NCBI GenBank assembly: GCA_019009955.1
Contig: CM032233.1
Coordinates: 15,930,001 to 15,994,000 of the forward strand
Length of the DNA: 64,000 nucleotides
Reading direction: 5' to 3'
From: Riptortus pedestris
Taxonomy: Eukaryota; Arthropoda; Insecta; Hemiptera; Alydidae
Shown here: positions 58,216-64,000 of the stretch, piece by piece
Position numbering within the stretch: the stretch's first letter is position 1
How the letters are laid out: each line of letters opens with the position of its first letter
The notes under the pieces: generated by a model
Databases searched by the model: none
What the model was told of the DNA's origin: nothing
The model's input: only the letters and a program-made list of their open reading frames with translations
Program-made: the position numbers and the translations under genes

Positions 58216-60280
58216 TCTATATCTATATATATATAAAATTGTAACCTCTGTCTGTACATTGATTTTTTTCGCGAAATTTCACGATAACTTTTCGTTTCAC
58301 CTGTCATAGACACCATAACTGCATTTTGTTTCTTTCGTGTATGTTTGTTTGTTTGTTTGTTTGTTTGTTACCTTTTCACGCATAAACGGCTGAACCGAAT
58401 TTTTTGAAACTTGGTATGTATATTACTACTAACCCAACTTAGACTTTAGGCTATATTAAAATTCTCTGAGATATGCAGGAGTGGGGGTTATAAGGGAGGC
58501 CTGAAATTAAAAATAACAATATTTCGTTTCCTATTTGTTTTTCGGCAAATATGAATATAACAAAAGTTGTTTATTTTGTTATTTAGAGTAACTTTTGTTA
58601 TATACATTTTTTTCGAATACCGATTTATAAACGAGATATACGCTAAAACCTATAGCGGAAGTGAACAGTTTAATTTGACATAAAAGACTCAACCAAACTA
58701 AATAAAACTCGGTATGCGTATTAGCACTAATGCCTCCATCTTAATAAGCCATACCAACATTTCTAGGGACAGGCAAGAGTGGGGGTTATAAGGGAGGCCT
58801 GAAATTCAAAATTGCGATATTTCGTTTCCTATTGGGGTTTCGGCAAATATGTACATAACAAAAGTTATTTATTTTATTATTTAGAGTAACTTTTGTTATA
58901 TACACTTTTTTCGTATACTGAGTTATAAACGAGATATAAACGAAAACCTATAGCGGAAGTGAACAATTTTATTTGGGACAATAGACCCAACCGAAATAAA
59001 TAAAACTCGGTATATGTATTAGCACTAACGCTTTCATTATAACAAGCCATACCAACATTTCTAGGGACAGGCAGGAGTGGGAGTTATAAGGGAAGCCAGA
59101 AATTAAAAATAGTGATATTTCGTTTCCTACTGGTTTTTCGGCAAATATGAATATAACAAAAGTTGTTTATTTTCTTATTTAGAGTAACTTTTGTTATATA
59201 CACTTTTTTCGTATACCGAATTATAAACGAGATATACGCTAAAACCTACAGCGGAAGTGAAGTATAAGGGTGGTATGAAATTAAAAATAATGATATTTCA
59301 TTTCCTATTGGGATTTCCGGAAATATGCACTTAGCAAAAGTTGTTTATTTTGTTATTTAGAGAAACATTTATTATATACACTATCGTCGTATAATGAAGT
59401 ATAAACGAGATATACTCTTAAAACTAGAGCGGGAGCCTATAATTTTGTTGGGCACTAACGATTGAACCGAACTTAAAAAAAAAAACTCGGTATGTGAATT
59501 ATCATTAATTCTTCCAAGATTATAAGCTATATTAAAATTTTTAGGTTCAAACAGGCGTGGGGGGGGGGTGTTGTCGGGGAGGACTGAAATGAAAATGTTA
59601 ATGGTAATGCCATTATGAAAAAAGACAATATCCGGTTAAACTTGATATGACTTAAACTGTCAGGTAGATAAATTATTAAAATAATACTCTGAATCAATAA
59701 TTTAAGAAAAACATGGTGTTTAGCACTCATGCTGGACGGGAAGATGACAGGAGCCTAAACAGTTAATTGAGTTATCTTATTACCAGTGAATTGCTGCCAT
59801 TCCTGGAAGTGATTTCCACTGAGCTCTGCTATTATGCTATTACGAATATAACCTAATGTACAAAACTATGCTTAAACTACATGTGCTCGGATTGGTATTT
59901 GACGGGAAATAAGTTTCATTATATATTTAATTGTAATAAATGCAATCCATGACTATGATTTTAAGTATTCAAAAAGGAGACTTAAAAAGTGGAAAGGGAT
60001 AGATTAGGAACACATTTTTATTTATTCTTCAACAGTAAAATTTCTCATTTATGTCACCTGCCTGACCCTCACGAGAAAACAATACGCCCAGACGGGAAGT
60101 GTAGTAAACATTGAAGCCTTGCCCAAAAAAATACTATGCACACAGCAACGACGGGTATAGACCCTAAACACTGGGACGGGGAAATGTCAAAATACTGTGC
60201 AAACTAAAGGCTTACCAAAAAAATACCTTCATCATTCAGTCTCAAATGAATTCCCGGGCGAAGCCGGGTACCTTAGCTAG
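58216..60280 (+). mobile_element. Helitron, non-autonomous, complete; first of a head-to-tail pair
   Basis: It starts in TATATATAAAATTGTAACCT and ends TTCCCGGGCGAAGCCGGGTA, then CCTTAGCTAG with CTAG at 60277-60280. The interior holds units of about 299 bases. Starts of AACAAAAGTTGTTTATTT-like words are at about 58560, 58859, 59157 and 59336, and each unit contains an AACAAAAGTT/AACTTTTGTT hairpin. A 3' part of about 550 bp (59740 onward) is shared with the next element. There is no coding sequence. Confidence 0.85.
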
Positions 60281-62371
60281 TATATATATAAAATTGTAAC
60301 CTCTGTCTGTACATTAATTTTTTTCGCGAAATTTCACGATAACTTTTCGTTTCACATGTCATAGACACCATAACTGCATTTTGTTTCTTTCGTGTATGTT
60401 TGTTTGTTTGTTTGTTACCTTTTAACGCATAAACGGCTGAACCGAATTTTATGAAACTTGGTATGTATATTACTACTAACCCAACTTAGACTTTAGGCTA
60501 TATTAATATCCTCTGAGACGAACAGGAGTGGGGGTTATAAGGGAAGCCTGAAATTAAAAATAACGATATTTCGATTCCTATTGGTTTTTCGGAAAATATA
60601 AACATAACAAAAGTTGTTTATTTTGTTCTTTAGAGTAACTTTTGTTATATACACTTTTTTCGTATACTGAATTATAAACGAGATATACGCAAAAACCTAT
60701 AACGAATGTGAACAATTTTATTTGAGACGAAAGACCCAACCGAAATAAATAAAACTCGGTATGTGTATTAGCACTAACGCTTTCATTATAATAAGCCATA
60801 CTAACATTTCTAGGGACAGGCAGGAGTGGGGGTTGTAAGGGAGGCCTGAAATTAAAATAGCAGTATTTCGTTTTCTGATCGTTTTTCGGCAAATATGAAC
60901 CTAACAAAAGTTGTTTATTTTGTTATTTAGAGTAACTTTTGTGATATTCATTTTTGAATTTTAACAAAGTATAAACGAGATATATACTATAAACTAAAGC
61001 GGGAGTCTATTTTATTGGGCGCTAACGATTGAACCGAACTTAACAAAGCTCGGTATGTCAATTAGCATTAATTCTCCCATGATTATAAGCTATATTAAAA
61101 TTTTTAGGTTCGAACGGGAGTGGGAGTTATAAGGGAGGCCTGAAGTAAAAATTCACGATATTTCATTTTCTATTTGTTTTTCGGCAAAGGTGCACATAAC
61201 AAAAGTTGTTTACTTTGTTATTTAGAGCAACTTTTGTTTCATTCACTTGTGTCGTAAAATGAAGAAAATACGGGATATAAGCTAAATCTATAGCGGGAGT
61301 CGACGATTTTATTAGTACTTATTTAAATGTTTTTAATATAGGCATATTATGACAAATGATGTTATGTTTTAGCCTTATCTATTTCGATTATTTAGTACTA
61401 AGTATGATTCGGATTAGTGAGATTATAAATCCCCCTCCCCCTTCGCCTCATTTATTTATTTTCCCTAGAAAATAACTTTATTATTTATTTCCAATAGAAA
61501 TTTAAACTATAATAGCATTTCCATTATTTAATTTGTATAATGTATTATTTAAAAAAAAAAAAATCGTGCTGAATTTCCTCAAGGGGAAGTAGTAGGGAAT
61601 CAGGGGGGATTTTGGTTATATAGTATCTTATTTCCTATATCTTCATGTTATTGAAACAAATATGTACTATCATAACAATTAAACGTTAATGTCATTATGA
61701 CAAAAGACAAAATGCTCTTAAACTCGATATGATTGTTTAAAGTATTACTTAGGTTGCAGGGACGGGTACGATCTCTTCCCCTCGACTAGCTTTTTGAATA
61801 TAATTGAAATTATTTTTAGGGTAACACTATTATTTAATTCCATCAGGTAGATAAATTATTACAATAATATTTTGAATTAATAATTTAAGGAGAAGAGTGT
61901 TGATAGCTCTAATGCGAGAGCGGAAATAGACGGAGGCTAATAGAGTTAATTGAGTTTACTAATTTCCTGTGAAATGCTGGGCATTACGGGAAGTGATTAC
62001 TACGGAGATCTACTATTATGAATATAACCTTACGTGCTAAACTATGCTTAAACTATATGTGCTCGGATTGGTTTTTGACAGGAAATAAGTTTTATTATAG
62101 ACGATATTTAATTGTAATAAATACTATCCATGATTATGGTTTGAAGTATTCAAAAAGGTGAGTTAAAAAGTGGCAAGGGATAGATTAGGAACACATTTTT
62201 ATTTATTCTTCAAATATAAAATTTCTCATTTATAAGTCGCCTGCCTGACCCTCACAGCAAAACAATGCGCGCCGACGGGAAGTTTAGTTGTAAACATTGA
62301 AGCCTTGCCCAAAAAAATATCATCATTCAGCCTTAAATGATTTCCCGAGCGAAGCCGGGTACCTTAGCTAG
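60281..62371 (+). mobile_element. Helitron, non-autonomous, complete; second of the pair
   Basis: It begins immediately after the CTAG of the preceding copy with TATATATATAAAATTGTAAC. It ends CCCGAGCGAAGCCGGGTACC, then TTAGCTAG with CTAG at 62368-62371. Hairpin units lie at about 60606, 60905 and 61200. It carries about 400 bp (61310-61890) not obvious in the first copy and ends in the same 3' region (ACTATGCTTAAACTATATGT). Confidence 0.85.
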
Positions 62372-62435
<64 letters not shown>

Positions 62436-62510
62436 CTGTTAACGTTCTAGCGGTCGTAATTTTTGTTTGATCGTTCCCAAACTTGATATTTAATCGTTCT
62501 ATGTAAAAAA
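62372..62510 (-). repeat. rep-A, right half of the split copy
   Basis: (TA)n, then TTTGTCTGTTAACGTTCTAG and the reversed conserved block. It is interrupted by the next rep-A head in ATGTAAAAAAAAGTCC. Confidence 0.75.
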
Positions 62511-62512
62511 AA

Positions 62513-62936
62513 GTCCGTCACGCAGGGGCTGCGTAAACTAAGCAGATTTCCCACGTAAAGTTATACAATAAAGAAATCATCCGAGTGCCGATGAGTTACG
62601 GAAACGGCCGAACTAGCTTCGGCGGGAACCATAGCTCGTCCGTTACACTTAATAAAAATGCAAATATCTTGGTTAATATTCATGATAGAGAATAAATGTA
62701 TATAACAACATTTATAGTAAATTTAATTTGCAATAAGATTGATTCTATACACTTTTTCGATCCGACGTATAGTAACGGAGATATTTGGAATGTTCGAAAA
62801 TGCCCCCACTAAAATCCCCCTCCCACTGGTCCGATTTCAGCCGTTAACGACCTTGGTCTTTCTTTTTACATAAAACGACTAAATATAGAGTTTGGTGACG
62901 ATTAAACAATAATTGCGACCGCTAGAGCTTTAACAG

Positions 62937-62996
<60 letters not shown>

Positions 62997-63083
62997 GAAC
63001 GGACCTCATTTTCGTCATCTCCTAGGTAGGATCGATGGACATTTGAAGAAATTTTGATTTCCCTTAAGGGAAATCTGCTAAAA
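62513..63083 (+). repeat. rep-A, complete short form
   Basis: 571 bp, perfect head, (TA)n at about 62941-62990, and tail with perfect palindrome plus TGCTAAAA. It lacks the TCGCGTCATGAGTACGACCT stretch normally before the palindrome. It is inserted into another, minus-strand copy. Confidence 0.92.
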
Positions 63084-63085
63084 TA

Positions 63086-63557
63086 AATCAAGTTCGTTCA
63101 TGGCTGAAATCGGACCAGTGGGAGGGGTGTTTAGAAGGGGAATATGGAAAATTCAAAATATCTCCCTTATTATGCGTTGGATTCTAAAAGGTTATAGAAC
63201 AAATCTTATTGCAAATTAAATGTTCTATAAATATTGTTAGTCCAAAAACCTAAGGCAGGGAGGGCCACCAGAGCATATTTGCATGTATCTCGTATAATAA
63301 AGGTCTCTTGAAAACAATATTTGGTATTTAAGCTTCGAATAATGTGGTTTATTACATAACCGAGTATTGCTTATGTATTATGAGTAAAGTAGGGGTTTGT
63401 TGGTGGCTGAAAAATGCAAATATCTCGGTTAATATTCAGAATAGAGAAAACTTAACAACATTAGATACATAAGATTAACTTTTAGAGAAAAATGGATAGC
63501 TTAACAATTGTAGGAAATTAAATTCATAATAATGCAGATAATCAGAATTTTCCTTTT
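63086..63557. repeat. rep-A fragments, reverse then forward
   Basis: 63086-63240 resumes the minus-strand copy cut at 62510 (AGTTCGTTCATGGCTGAAAT, G-tract). From 63241 a forward long-form segment (AACAATATTTGGTATTTAAG) runs to about 63440. Confidence 0.7.
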
Positions 63558-64000
63558 AGTAGATTTCCCTATTTTTGAAAAATTTCATCAATATCCATTG
63601 TCTGTTACCTCTAGTGGTCGCAATTTTTGTTTGATCGTTACCAAACTCCATATTTAAACGTTCTATATTAAAAGAAAGATCAAGTTCGTTAATGTTTGAA
63701 GTAGGACCAGAGGAAGGGGGGAGGAATTTCGAAAACTCCAAATATCTCCGCTACTACACGTCGGATCGAAAAATTGTATATAGCTAATCTTATTGAAAAT
63801 TGAATAAACTATAAATATTGTGCTCTACATGTTTTCTGTATCATTAATATTAACCGAGAAATTTGCATTTTTTTTAGTTTTCTGCCTTCAGCAAGAACCC
63901 ACTGCTACTCGTGTCACATAAACAATACAGTGTTATATAATAAACCACTTTATTCGAAGCTTAAATAAAATATTGTTTTCGAGAGACCTTTATTATATGA
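63558..64000 (-). repeat. rep-A, long form, runs off the window
   Basis: Damaged 3' end (AGTAGATTTCCCTATTTTTG), the (TA)n deleted, conserved block, G-tract and long-form blocks up to the last base (TTTTCGAGAGACCTTTATTA). Confidence 0.8.

Overview
The window looks like gene-poor, AT-rich, repeat-dense nuclear DNA of an arthropod, most likely an insect. This is inferred from the mix of element types (mariner, Penelope-like, Helitron, piggyBac-like, a non-LTR retrotransposon scrap, MITEs), the abundant (TA)n microsatellites and the absence of any bacterial gene organisation. I recognise no host protein-coding gene, tRNA or rRNA. The only coding remnants I can name belong to mobile elements: a Penelope-like GIY-YIG endonuclease (53069-53776, minus), an internally deleted mariner transposase (56806-57515, plus), the C-terminal end of a Helitron Pif1-type helicase (42122-42355, plus) and a reverse-transcriptase scrap with the FADD motif (about 13881-14010, plus).

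The window is dominated by one repeat family, called rep-A here, present as some 45-50 complete or broken copies on both strands. A complete copy starts with GTCCGTCACG and a small hairpin (CGCAGGGGCTGCG). The motif AGCAGATTTCCC follows, then a G/C-patch region, a C-rich tract, a conserved block and a central (TA)n tract. The copy ends in a 20-base perfect palindrome (GATTTCCCTTAAGGGAAATC) followed by TGCTAAAA. A short form (about 570-730 bp) and a long form (about 950-985 bp) share both ends. Some copies carry an additional upstream module that is a diverged duplicate of the downstream one. The 46-bp minisatellite at 3587-5004 is a roughly 31-fold amplification of a segment found once in other copies.

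Layout. 0-10 kb: rep-A copies and the minisatellite. 10-12.3 kb: Helitron pieces. 13.9-17.8 kb: the RT scrap and two fold-back Penelope-derived insertions. 17.9-22 kb: rep-A copies and a small MITE. 22-23 kb: a piggyBac-like element between TTAA sites. 23.7-32 kb: rep-A, two Penelope tails and a Helitron. 32.6-34.9 kb: a rep-A copy split by a 1.25-kb insertion flanked by 44-bp perfect direct repeats. 36-42.6 kb: rep-A and two head-to-head Helitrons. 42.9-48.2 kb: a large inverted repeat with arms of about 1.19 kb. 49-56.6 kb: long rep-A copies and the Penelope-like element with a 12-bp target duplication. 56.6-57.6 kb: mariner. 58.2-62.4 kb: two Helitrons head to tail inside the (TA)n of one rep-A copy. 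62.5-64 kb: more rep-A.

The elements are nested and interact as substrates rather than as a pathway. Rep-A (TA)n tracts repeatedly serve as landing or recombination sites for Helitrons, a MITE and a fold-back element. Four of the Penelope-type tails carry a compact hammerhead-ribozyme-like fold with a self-complementary stem III. All coordinates of repeat borders were read by eye and may be off by several bases.
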